Assembly (NCBI GenBank): GCA_032622095.1
Contig: CP136065.1
Coordinates: forward strand, 206,006,151 to 206,070,150
Reading direction: 5' to 3'
DNA length: 64,000 nucleotides
Source: Siphonodentalium dalli
Taxonomy: Eukaryota; Mollusca; Scaphopoda; Gadilida; Siphonodentaliidae
Shown here: piece after piece, positions 37,101 through 47,161 of the stretch
Layout of the letters: every line of letters begins with the position of its first letter
How positions within the stretch are numbered: the first letter of the stretch is position 1
Notes under the pieces: model-generated
What the model saw: the letters and a program-made list of their open reading frames with translations, nothing else
Told to the model about the DNA's origin: nothing
The model's database searches: none
Made by a program: the position numbers and the translations under genes

Positions 37101-38269
37101 CGTCTTATCTACTTAATTCACACTTGATACAATAGATACAATCAATACACACTCTACGTCGTATCTACTTAATTCACACTTGATACAATAGATACAATCA
37201 ATCCACACTCTACGTCGTATCTACTTAATTCACACTTGATACAATAGATACAATCAATCCACACTCTACGTCGTATCGACTTAATTCACACTTGATACAA
37301 TAGATACAATCAATACACACTCTACGTATTATCTACTTAATTCACACTTGATACAATAGATACAATCAATACACACTCTACGTCTTATCTACTTAATTCA
37401 CACTTGATACAATAGATACAATCAATCCACACTCTACGTCGTATCTACTTAATTCACACTTGATACAATAGATACAATCAATACACACTCTACGTCGTAT
37501 CTACTTAATTCACACTTGATACAATGGATACAATCAATCCACACTCTACGTCGTATCTACTTAATTCACACTTGATACAATAGATACAATCAATACACAC
37601 TCTACGTCTTATCTACTTAATTCACACTTGATACAATAGATACAATCAATACACACTCTACGTCTTATCTACTTAATTCACACTTGATACAATAGATACA
37701 ACCAATACACACTCTACGTCTTATCTACTTAATTCACACTTGATACAATAGATACAATCAATACACACTCTACGTCGTATCTACTTAATTCACACTTGAT
37801 ACAATAGATACAATCAATACACACTCTACGTCTTATCTACTTAATTCACACTTGATACAATAGATACAATCAATACACACTCTACGTCGTATCTACTTAA
37901 TTCACACTTGATACAATAGATACAATCAATACACACTCTACGTCGTATCTACTTAATTCACACTTGATACAATAGATACAATCAATACACACTCTACGTC
38001 TTATCTACTTAATTCACACTTGATACAATAGATACAATCAATACACACTCTACGTCTTATCTACTTAATTCACACTTGATACAATAGATACAACCAATAC
38101 ACACTCTACGTCTTATCTACTTAATTCACACTTGATACAATAGATACAACCAATACACACTCTACGTCTTATCTACTTAATTCACACTTGATACAATAGA
38201 TACAATCAATACACACTCTACGTCGTATCTACTTGATTCACACTTGATATTACAATAGATACAATCAAT
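31112..38269. repeat. 56-bp satellite array, about 7.1 kb (about 128 units)
   Basis: Units of ACACTCTACGTCTTATCTAC plus TTAATTCACACTTGATACAA plus TAGATACAATCAATAC, strict 56-bp period. Variable positions include (A/C)CACAC, GTC(T/G)TATC, ATA(G/T)ATAC and ACAA(T/C)CAAT. Local higher-order repeats are visible: a 110-bp dimer (54+56) near 31.3-31.5 kb, a 168-bp trimer marked by CTCTATGTC at 31941, 32109 and 32277, and a 171-bp trimer marked by ACACAATCTACG near 34.2-34.4 kb and again near 35.3-35.5 kb. The first and last units share an older form (ACTTGATTCACACTTGATA with a TACAATAG insertion). No coding frame spans it. Confidence 0.97.
34221..35520. repeat. Duplicated segment within the satellite
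   Basis: A set of marked units (CAACCAATACACAATCTACG with CTTGATTCGCACTTGATACT) occurs at 34221 and 34392 and again at 35288 and 35459. Offsets are 171 bp within each pair and 1067 bp between pairs (19 units plus 3 bp), consistent with one unequal-exchange duplication. Confidence 0.85.
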
Positions 38270-38353
38270 CGATGTGAAGACTTGGTAAGTTCATGTTATT
38301 TATTTTATATTTATGATATATATGTGTTATATATACGCAATGTGTTTGTATCG

Positions 38354-38463
38354 ATTCATGTATCGCGACGAGGCTAGTTTTCGTGTCCATATAGCGATGA
38401 GGCGACCAAGGTCGCCGAGTCGCTATGTGGCCACGAAAACTAGCCGAATCGCGATACATGAAT
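38354..38463. mobile_element. Hairpin element beside the satellite
   Basis: 110-bp near-perfect inverted repeat: ATTCATGTATCGCGACGAGG and GGCTAGTTTTCGTG in the left arm are mirrored by CACGAAAACTAGCC and TCGCGATACATGAAT. The tip is GGCGACCAAGGTCGCC. It lies 85 bp after the last satellite unit. It resembles hairpin B in layout (GGCGACC tip) but not in arm sequence. Confidence 0.85.
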
Positions 38464-39218
38464 TGTTACAAATGCATTGTGTATATCACACGTTTATCTA
38501 TCATTCGTGTGACAGAATCCACAACACAAATTACATTTTTAGGAATTTTTTAAATACCAAAATCGTTGGATATGTGTTCGACGATTAGCTTCCTTGAGTA
38601 AGTTCTCCAAACTGCAAATGTAACAGTGTACACGATTATCTCGATTTTCTAAATTCTCCCAAAACTGCAAGTCACGCGAATATGCCTAACGGAAATTTAA
38701 TTTCCGTGGACAATCGTTTATACGTGCGTTTTATATAATTATATAATAAATACTCTACAAATATGTTTTAGTTACTGTGTGATATGTTTTACCACAATAC
38801 CCACGATGGGAGGCAACCAAATAATGTTTAAATCTAGTATTTGTTTATAGTGCGCAAGAATATACGTTGGAATGTTTTAATGTTTCACGCGATTGATGTG
38901 ACGTCAGTTCATTCATGATTTTGACCAGTCAATGACGTCATGCGCAACTGCAGTGATGATACAGATGTTTTTATTGCCAATTCATTGTCGCCAATTTTAT
39001 CAGCGAATTTCGAAGGAAATGGTAGATAAATTCTTGTATTACTTTTATGTGTTTTAGTTTATGATTGCTCACTAGTCAGTTCTTGAATTTATATTCCTGA
39101 CTCCAAGTGGAAACATATTCTTGTGTAATTTTATTTCTATATAGCTCATTGTTTTAATATAATCCACTGTCTGGTTTATCTACACAGTTGCTTCACTTTA
39201 TACCTGATTCTGTTTTAG
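38464..39218. other. Unassigned DNA with CRE-like sites
   Basis: Two TGACGTCA-like octamers (about 38899 and 38934) lie within 45 bp of each other. No gene recognised nearby, so a regulatory role is only a possibility. Confidence 0.35.
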
Positions 39219-39268
39219 GTCGTGATATGTCCTTGCGGCTAAAACGACGTTAAATCCTCAATCAATCA
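39219..39268 (+). mobile_element. SINE-like 3' tail
   Basis: GTCGTGATATGTCCTTGCGG, CTAAAACGACGTTAAATCCT and the CAATCAATC tail resemble the conserved 3' region of SINEs common in mollusc genomes. The tRNA-derived head was not found, so this is a fragment at most. Confidence 0.5.
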
Positions 39269-39367
39269 GTCCTGCTCCTCCCTTACGGGCTTCATCAGCT
39301 AACATTGACACAGTGTATCCTGTTTCCTTGGCTGTTGTTGGCTATATGTGACCATTTTATCGCAAGG

Positions 39368-40097
39368 TCTTAACTTACCTGGTTTGACGCTGAGCGATGC
39401 TGTTAACTTACCTGGATTGACGCTGAGCGATGCTGTTAACTTAGCTGGTTTGACGCTGAGCGATGCTGTTAACTTACCTGGATTGACGCTGAGAGATGCT
39501 GTTAACTTACCTGGATTGACACTGAGCGATGCTGTTAACTTACCTGGATTGACGCTGAGCGATGCTGTTAACTTAGCTGGTTTGACGCTGAGCGATGCTG
39601 TTAACTTACCTGGATTGACGCTGAGAGATGCTGTTAACTTACCTGGATTGACGCTGAGCGATGCTGTTAACTTACCTGGATTGACACTGAGCGATGCTGT
39701 TAACTTACCTGGATTGACGCTGAGCGATGCTGTTAACTTACCTGGATTGACGCTGAGCGATGCTGTTAACTTACTTGGATTGACGCTGAGCGATGCTGTT
39801 AACTAACCTGGATTGACGCTGGGCGATGCTGTTAACTTACCTGGATTGACGCTGAGCGATGCTGTTAACTTACCTGGATTGACGCTGAGCGATGCTGTTA
39901 ACTTACTTGGATTGACGCTGAGCGATGCTGTTAACTAACCTGGATTGACGCTGGGCGATGCTGTTAACTTACCTGGATTGACGTTGAGCGATGCTGTTAA
40001 CTTACCTGGATTGACGCTGAGCGATTCTGTTAACTTACCTGGATTGACATTGAGTGATGCTGTTAACTTACCTGAATTGATACTGAGCGATGCTCAA
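39368..40097 (+). repeat. 33-bp minisatellite, about 22 units
   Basis: Units of CTTACCTGGATTGACGCTGA plus GCGATGCTGTTAA. Because 33 is a multiple of three, the plus strand is open from 39348 to 39806 and would encode an 11-residue repeat NLPGLTLSDAV. Stops arise where ACTTACC has become ACTAACC (39801 and 39933). Variants recur every 132 bp (39441/39573, 39491/39623, 39801/39933), showing a four-unit higher-order repeat. Nothing else indicates a real protein. Confidence 0.95.
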
Positions 40098-40384
40098 TAA
40101 ACATGTCCATCTATACATTTAGCTCCCTCCCCACCATATTATGACATCCATAAGACATGCAGTATACAGTAACAATAAACATGTCCATCTATACATTTAG
40201 CTCCCTCCCCCACCATATTCTGACATCCATAAGACATGCAGTATACAGTAACAATAAACATGTCCATCTATACATTTAGCTCCCTTCCCCACCATATTCT
40301 GACATCCATAAGACATGCAGTATACAGTAACACTAAACATGTCCATATATACATTTAGCTCCCTCCCCCACCATATTCTGACAT
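40096..40384 (+). repeat. 79-bp tandem repeat, about 3.7 units
   Basis: Units start AATAAACATGTCCATCTATA and include TTAGCTCCCTCCCCCACCAT and AAGACATGCAGTATACAGTA, at 40096, 40174, 40253 and 40332. It abuts the 33-bp array with no gap. Confidence 0.93.
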
Positions 40385-42403
40385 ATTCACACGAAACAAT
40401 AGCACTCTAAACACCTCAACATCAATATACTATCTTCTCTGGCGACGTGTGGTTATACATGATATATTCTTGCTACTATATCTTGCTATTATTGCATGGA
40501 ATTACCAGACATATTTCATCTAGATGTTAATTTACAGTAATTAACAATGGACGATTGCTAGAAATTTATTCTAGCAATAATCAGATTCATGCATGTAATA
40601 ATGGAATCATGAAACGGTCTGTACTATATGACTACTATCTCTGATTATGTAGAGGCTGGTATTATTATGTGTAGCCAAGCGAAAGTCAGATGAAAGAACC
40701 GCGCATTCCCGCAGTGGAGTGAGAGTAATAGGTGTCGGTCGATTACATAAATTCCCATTAACTCCGTGTTTATGGGTACATAGTGTCAGACAAGCCGACG
40801 TTATTGGTATAGGTTGGCGATATAGTACCATAAGCTAATGGTCGCGTCTGCAAGATGACGGGCGCGGATATAAGATGCAGATTATCCTCTGTATAGTCGC
40901 TCTTTGTTGTTGCCATCACGCAATCTGCATCATTTACCCGTACTAAAATTCGCGCAGCACTATTTTTCGCTTAATGTTGAGTTCCCAAGCCGTGATGGCC
41001 AATTGAAAACTGGAAATATTCGTTTTGTAAAGGTTCTATCACTGTTTAATCCTCCAGGTATATTCCAAGACTTGCTTTTGTATGTAAACTGATGGCAAAA
41101 CCACCACTGTGTAAGTACGTGTACACCACAGCCGCTTAGTTCGTTCCGCTCACGAAGACTTTTCTGATATATACATGTAACGCCCATGCAAATTTGTATA
41201 GATACGGATACCATTTACATGCATGGGTTGATAGACCACCAGAAACATTTTGATTATGACGCCGCAACAAATTTTGCCACACGTGTTTCCAACGTAACAG
41301 AACACACTGTTTCTCACATATATTGTTTTGGTTTTCTTAAGATTTAGTTCTTTCCTAAATGACCATAGAGCCATTAAATTTCCAGTTAGTATGGAACCCT
41401 CCCATGGCATCGCAGTTACGTAACGCCGGTGTTCAATGTGATCCATCCACAGTTTTGCATGGTTATACAAAAAATAAGAACATTGTAGATAACCTGTATT
41501 GGATGACCATGTTATCAATTGCGTTTCACTAACTGGTCATATATGGGATATAACGTTTCGGTTCTATCTGCCCATGCTCACAACTAGCCTTATTACGATA
41601 GCCCAACAGAAATAACATAAAGAACTACATAGTATGCGGCATGAGTGTGTTAATGCATTTGTTGACACGTCACGAGTGCCAGCGCGGAAGGATAGAACGC
41701 GAGACGAAGTCTCGAGTACTACATGTATCTATACGCGATAGCACAAATGTCGTATCGACAAACCCATTAACACACGTGTCGCCCTGTGTGTATCACAAGT
41801 CACTGATCCTAGAATCCGCAAATTAAAAAACAGACATACATAGTTTAGTCAGGCACATACAGGGCTTGTTTTGTCATGTGTGATGATATTATTTTATAGT
41901 TCCGGTTTGAGGCGAAAGTCAGTTACGTCGTGTGACGTCAAAGTAATGCGTATGCCACACGTGGGTCATACGGACTTGTAGATGTGGCACAGCAGTAACA
42001 ATATTATTCCAGGAATAAGCGTTCAATAAATATATAGTCATCCATACCGTGTTATCCAGTTGCCAAAATTAATATTCATGGATATATGCACATACTGTGC
42101 TATTCGTGCAGAACTATGAAGCTGTCCTCTGCATATAGATGCAGCTTGTGGAATGTCGAATTATGCGATCGGGGTCACCTGAACTTCTACTAAATTTCTA
42201 AAAATACGTTAAATAACAATGTGTGGTATTATCTACAAAGTCAATTTTCAAAACAATCGAATCTCTAGATTTAATTTTACAAGAGATTGGTAAGCTACTG
42301 GCCTTATTACGACAAATTACCGAACCTCTCCACAAAATTGTTATAACGAGTACTTCCAAGCTAGCCTGAGTGACGACTGCTCAAAATCAGACAGCAAAAA
42401 ACA
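40385..42403. other. Unassigned DNA
   Basis: A short hairpin (ATTGCTAGAA...TTCTAGCAAT) lies at about 40553-40578. Open frames up to 122 codons (41150-41518, minus) show no recognised motif. Confidence 0.4.
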
Positions 42404-42783
42404 AAACTCAGAACATATCGTCTTTTCAATAAAGAATATAGACTTGTGCCATATCTTCTGAACAAGAATTCATTGCAAGAGAGCTTTCAACAGATTCAGA
42501 ATCAATAACCATTCACTTGCTTTTTAGAAGGGGCGACATGTAAAACTCCCAGTAACATTAGAAGATAGAAATTGTGTTTTGTTATGAGGGTATCGTAGAA
42601 GATAAAACACATTTCCTTACGGAATGCACTGCATATTCACAACTTTTCGAATCAATGAATAACCATGATCCAAATGTCCGAAACGTTAACGCCAACGACC
42701 AATGTATTACTATATTGATAAATGACAGTCCCACTATATGCCGATCTATATGCCAACTGATCCGTCGCTTCTTGATTGATTGA
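42404..42783 (+). pseudogene. Non-LTR retrotransposon ORF2, C-terminal fragment
   Basis: Reads KLRTYRLFNKEYRLVPYLLN, then after a frameshift FNRFRINNHSLAF, a stop, GRHVKLPVTLEDR and NCVLCYEGIVEDKTHFLTEC, ending ICQLIRRFLID before TGA. KLRTY-LF, the L-x-x-F-R-x-x-N-H-x-L segment and C-x2-C-x8-H-x4-C are the usual order at the C-terminus of Jockey/RTE-like ORF2 proteins. It has one frameshift and one internal stop. It is unlike the fragment at 15.03-15.23 kb, so at least two ORF2 lineages are represented. Confidence 0.85.
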
Positions 42784-43715
42784 CTTATTGTGCCACCAAC
42801 AACACATGTTATATGACATCGTACATAATATGAATATAACATAAATTAGTCAATAATATATATAAACATATATACAAAGATGAAGTTTACTGAACTGGCT
42901 AAGTGACACTGGGTATAACATTTATGAATAGATCAGTGCAGCAATATTTTCATTTTCAACAATAAAGCAGGATTTACACAACATAACGGAAATACCAATA
43001 GCTCTTTCCATTATGTTTTTTGTACAACCAGCTTCACTGCTTCCTTCATGTAAGATTACTATTTTATCCATTTGAGTGCAAGTTTTAGAAATATACAAAG
43101 TCGTTTCCGTATTAGGAGGTCCTTGATTACACATCATAAAACAAAATGAAATTCGTCCCTAAAACACTATTATTATACTTCCATCTGCACATTTCGTTTG
43201 GTAACCGAAGATTAGATGTCCGTATATTCGTCAAATGTTCGGACATATAAAATGGTATGTGAATAAGATATTTACTGAAACTTGGTTAAGGTTTAATGGC
43301 ATAAAATTTTCCTCTGTTGGACCATGAGCTACTAAAATGCCATTGCTGAAAGAAATGATCATTCAGATCATATTCTATATGTTTTAGTTCTGATGGTGGC
43401 AATGGTAGTTGGCGATCCCACAAGGGAGGTATACCGCACCCCTGTATCACACATCGAACCCCATTCAGCAATATAAGTTCTTCAGTGCTCGCGCAGAGCA
43501 AACCCTTATGATATATGATCCCGAGACTCCTTTTTCATCTTAGCGTATTACGTAATTTTGCTCATGTTTATTCTATTATCACACGTTTTGTATATACTGT
43601 TATCCATTGTATTAGCAAACTGTCCTCGTGTGGATGTTTTTGCCACTAAATCATTACACTACTGTACTTAGTTATTCTATTTAAGCTACTGTATACGAAG
43701 GGGATTCAACTGAAA
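42784..43715. other. Unassigned DNA
   Basis: No gene or element end recognised; AT-rich. Confidence 0.45.
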
Positions 43716-43744
43716 CTTAGAAACCGGTACCAGTTATATATATC

Positions 43745-43965
43745 GGATTATAATGTGACATGTGGGTTATATAGGTTACATATTTATATGAGTTATATAT
43801 CATCACTGGTGTTTGTGAAATAGTAATGTATATTAGCCGATATACATGTACACGACCCACCGTTGTTTGTTATATAACTCACATGTCACATTATAAACCG
43901 TATGTACCGTACGGTTTATAATGTGACATGTGAGTTATATAGGTACATATTTATAGGCCAACCTT
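43745..43965. repeat. Inverted repeats with a perfect 31-bp-arm palindrome
   Basis: ATATAACTCACATGTCACAT... at 43872-43902 is exactly mirrored at 43910-43940 around the loop TGTACCG. A third copy of the right arm (TTATAATGTGACATGTGGGT, then TATATAGGTTACATATTTATA) lies at about 43750, so the structure can fold in two ways. Confidence 0.9.
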
Positions 43966-44015
43966 AGCATAATCTGACAACTGATTTGACGGACGTGCAC
44001 GAGGATGAGGTAATT

Positions 44016-44613
44016 GTCACTCGACCAAACTGCCCATGACGCATGTACTTCGTGCATCAAGCATAATATACTTTGAGTAACAAACATGGAACAGCATTCA
44101 TTAATGCTCGACCGCCGTCACTCGACCAAACTGCCCATGACGCATGTACTTCGTGCATCAAGCATAATATACTTTGAGTAACAAACATGGAACAGCATTC
44201 ATTAATGCTCGACCAAACTGCCCATGACGCATGTACTTCGTGCACCAATCATAATATACTTTGAGTAACATACATGGAACAGCATTCATCAATGCTCGAC
44301 CGCCGTCACTCGACCAAACTGCCCATGACGCATGTACTTCGTGCATCAAGCATAATATACTTTGAGTAACAAACATCGAACAGCATTCATCAACGCTCGA
44401 CCGCCGTCACTCGACCAAACTGCCCATGACGCATGTACTTCGTGCATCAAGCATAATATACTTTGAGTAACAAACATCGAAAAGCATTCATCAACGCTCG
44501 ACCGCCGTCACTCGACCAAGCTGCCCATGACGCATGTACTTCGTGCATCAAGCATAATATACTTTGAGTAACAAACATCGAACAGCATGCATCAACGCTC
44601 GACCGTCTGGTAG
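44016..44613. repeat. 101-bp tandem array, 6 units
   Basis: Units include CACTCGACCAAACTGCCCAT, GACGCATGTACTTCGTGCAT and AATATACTTTGAGTAACAAA. TCGACCAA starts at 44021, 44122, 44209, 44310, 44411 and 44512; one unit lost 14 bp. Short minus-strand frames here simply reflect the repeat. Confidence 0.95.
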
Positions 44614-44935
44614 AGAATCGGTTATTAGGATTTATCGTAGAGTTTCGGCTTCTGATTGATTCTTAATGTATCGCCGCCGGCCCGACGTCCAATCAATTCC
44701 GCGTTCCCACCAGAAATATGTCAAAATTGTATTCACGTCATCTATGTGCGCTTGTTACACGGCCGTGGCGTGAAAGCCGGAAGCCACAGTACTCTATGTC
44801 TGGTCGCTATATGGTGAAATTGCGTTCATGACCACTAAGAACATATCCCGCTCCTGAATTATCTGGCTGTTTATTGCCAATCCTGTCCAACGGGGTCTCC
44901 TTATAGCACTGCTGTGAGTGGGCCTTGTACATGTA

Positions 44936-45945
44936 TATCGGCTAGCCACGCCTTTCCAGTGTCTCAGATTAAATATATATTATTTGTTGTATCGCTCTTC
45001 TGATATTTTGTTTTCGGTTCATTCATGTGTGTTGTTAATGTCGTCTCACGTTTCTTTCAATTTCGTCTTGATGATTAAAGACATATTATGGACTTGTTCC
45101 GGTGCACGAAACTGATAAGTTAGTACTCAGGCGCTGTGCCAACTCGAAGAATGTAGAATTCTACTAACATCGCCGAAAATCTCAACGAAATCGACCACAC
45201 CACTCCATAGAAAACATCGCCTGAACAATACGCAATTGTAAATATTTACATCTCGATTCGGGACGGAACAAATGGCGATAAACCAGCGCAAATTATTTCG
45301 CCATCGAGAGTCATTGAACTTAATTGATATATAAGAATAACGGTTCGTGATGTAAATTTGGATTTATATTCGTAAAACTAACTACTTTGAGCACGATTAT
45401 TCAGCATTTCTATTTTTTCATATCACTTTAATGAATGTTTTAATTTAGTACTGGTCGCGCCTACCTCACGTGTTTGGGTCCCGAAAGGCTTCTGTGTGGA
45501 ATGGTTAAACGGGTCGCCGCTTCATCTATGTTCAACTCTTTGGCTAGACCAGAATCCAAAACAGAAAAACAACGCATTGATCTCTGTTGTGGTTGAGGTT
45601 CTTAGTTTCGAACCGACTGTTATTTGTCATTGATAATACAGATAAAGTATTGCTGGATAATTGAAATGTCAGGCCCTGGCAAGTAAATGGCTGTCATGAT
45701 TGAATGTTCAAAGAAACTTCATCTGACGCTCTACTGCAGTTAACAGCTATTGCACAAACACCAGTGTTGGTTGGTCATCACATTACGTTGAAAAGTAATA
45801 ATAGGCATAGCCGTTTCGTCTAAATTGAAATATTGGCTTAGTTGGCAAAATAGGGAGTTACTGATGTTCGAATATTGTCTAAGACAGTTGATTGTCAAAT
45901 GCCTTTGAACAGTTGTCGTTTGACCTTCATACTAAGAAATTAGAA
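44936..45945 (+). pseudogene. Retrotransposon R1, divergent leader and ORF1
   Basis: ATCGGCTAGCCACGCCTTTC, TTTCGTCTTGATGATTAAAG, AAATGGCTGTCATGATTGAA and ATATTGGCTTAGTTGGCAAA line up in order with the 29.6-kb copy. The match ends before the zinc knuckles. No open frame survives; this is an old copy. Confidence 0.65.
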
Positions 45946-46370
45946 CATCGCATGTAATATTGTCAACCACAGGCGCCATAAACGTTAGCAACATCATGTA
46001 AAAATGAGGTGGGTGTATCAGACAAAACTGATGGGGGGGGGAGAAAACAGAAGACGTTGCACAAATATGATTGTATGCAGAACAGAAAGCAAGGTTAAAA
46101 GTAGAGGCACAATAATGTTTTGAAGGTGAAAATGAAACTAATTGAAAACCGCCTTGATATGTTGAGCATGTTATTGTATTAATGAATATAAATGCCTTGA
46201 ACAGTATGAACTCCATATGGAAATCGCACTTGATTACATAATCAATGCGCACATTGAGGATAGTAGAGAATTGGAAATATCGAGATCGTTTCTATGCTCA
46301 TCGAAAATTAATTGAACACTTCGGGCTGAACGAATTTCCTCCTGCCGTTGCTTCGCTTGTCTTGATTTAA

Positions 46371-46440
46371 AGCCACATGGCGGTTTGCGCTCCAAAACAC
46401 ACATAATATTATTCGCTTTTGAATTTTTCGATAATTCAGC
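46371..46440 (+). mobile_element. TTAA element family E, left-end fragment
   Basis: TTAA at 46367-46370 followed by AGCCACATGGCGGTTTGCGC and about 70 bp of family sequence, after which the match stops. A protein-like frame follows (next entry). Confidence 0.75.
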
Positions 46441-46473
46441 GGTGATACCACGGACATTAGATAAAATCATCAT

Positions 46474-46654
46474 CATGGCAACAATAAACAATAGCAAAGT
46501 GAGCACTGCATCAGGAAAGAAATTTCACACTCAGAAAAAGGAAAATATTTCTTCATCAATGACAGTATTGCATCAAGCTTCCTCTCCAAAGAACACAATT
46601 GACACAACGACCAAGATGGCTGCATATGGCGACAGACATTTTGAAACTTGTTGA
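46474..46654 (+). CDS. Short protein-like frame behind an E left end
   Basis: About 59 codons from an internal ATG, reading MATINNSKVSTASGKKFHTQ and ending AAYGDRHFETC before TGA. It is rich in Ser, Thr and Lys and has no homology I can name. Its place directly behind an E terminus suggests it may be part of an autonomous E relative's first exon, but it could equally be chance. Confidence 0.2.
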
Positions 46655-46785
46655 ATTGTCACGCATGCCCCTTACATCATTTTCATTTATTTGTACACTT
46701 TGGCAAGAAACACTTGTCTTTTTTATCACTCATGACATCTAATGCTTTGGACACCATATCATTCTTATTAATACGCGCTACTTAA

Positions 46786-47157
46786 AGCCACATGGCGTTT
46801 TGCGCTCCAAAATACACATAATATTATTCGCCTTCGATTTTTTCTCAGTATCGAAATATCTAAACTACCTTTCTACGAGCATTATGTAACCACAAAAGAC
46901 GCATTGAAGTAATGAAAAATACAACTGTGAATCGGGTGTTTGGGTCCCAAACAAAACCGCCATTTGCGCGACATGGAACATTGTCTGACTTCTGGCGAAA
47001 ATTTGAAAACGGATGTAAAATGGCTGTGACTTTGGCAAGAGTTTTTCAGAACATATGAAGCCGGTATATCAATAGTTGGTTTATTTATCGACCTATCTTA
47101 TCCGTCTCTCCAAATTACGTATAAAACAAATTGGAGGTTCGAATGAGTCATGTCCGT
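46786..47157 (+). mobile_element. TTAA element family E, copy with intact TTAA sites
   Basis: TTAA at 46782-46785 and 47158-47161. AGCCACATGGCGTTTTGCGC at left, GAGGTTCGAATGAGTCATGT at right. The inverted ends share only A-x3-ACATG, so they are weak. About 60 bp shorter than the copies at 18.5 and 48.9 kb. Confidence 0.85.
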
Positions 47158-47161
47158 TTAA

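Noticed and set aside
31112-38269. CRISPR-like array
   Set aside because: Units are continuous 56-bp tandem repeats without unique spacers, in a eukaryotic context with no cas genes.
31112-38269. Alpha-satellite relationship because of the 171-bp trimer
   Set aside because: The unit is 56 bp and the 171 bp arises from 3 x 56 + 3; no sequence resemblance to alpha satellite is evident.
38890-38945. Promoter of a hidden gene based on two TGACGTCA-like sites
   Set aside because: No open frame, splice-like structure or TATA box is placed to support it.
39348-39806. 152-codon repeat protein of 11-residue units
   Set aside because: Explained by a 33-bp minisatellite whose length is a multiple of three; the array continues past the stop and has no start context, domain or flanking coding sequence.
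44057-44376. Minus-strand protein with MHEVHASWAVWSS repeats
   Set aside because: A by-product of the 101-bp tandem array; 101 is not a multiple of three and the frame shifts between units.
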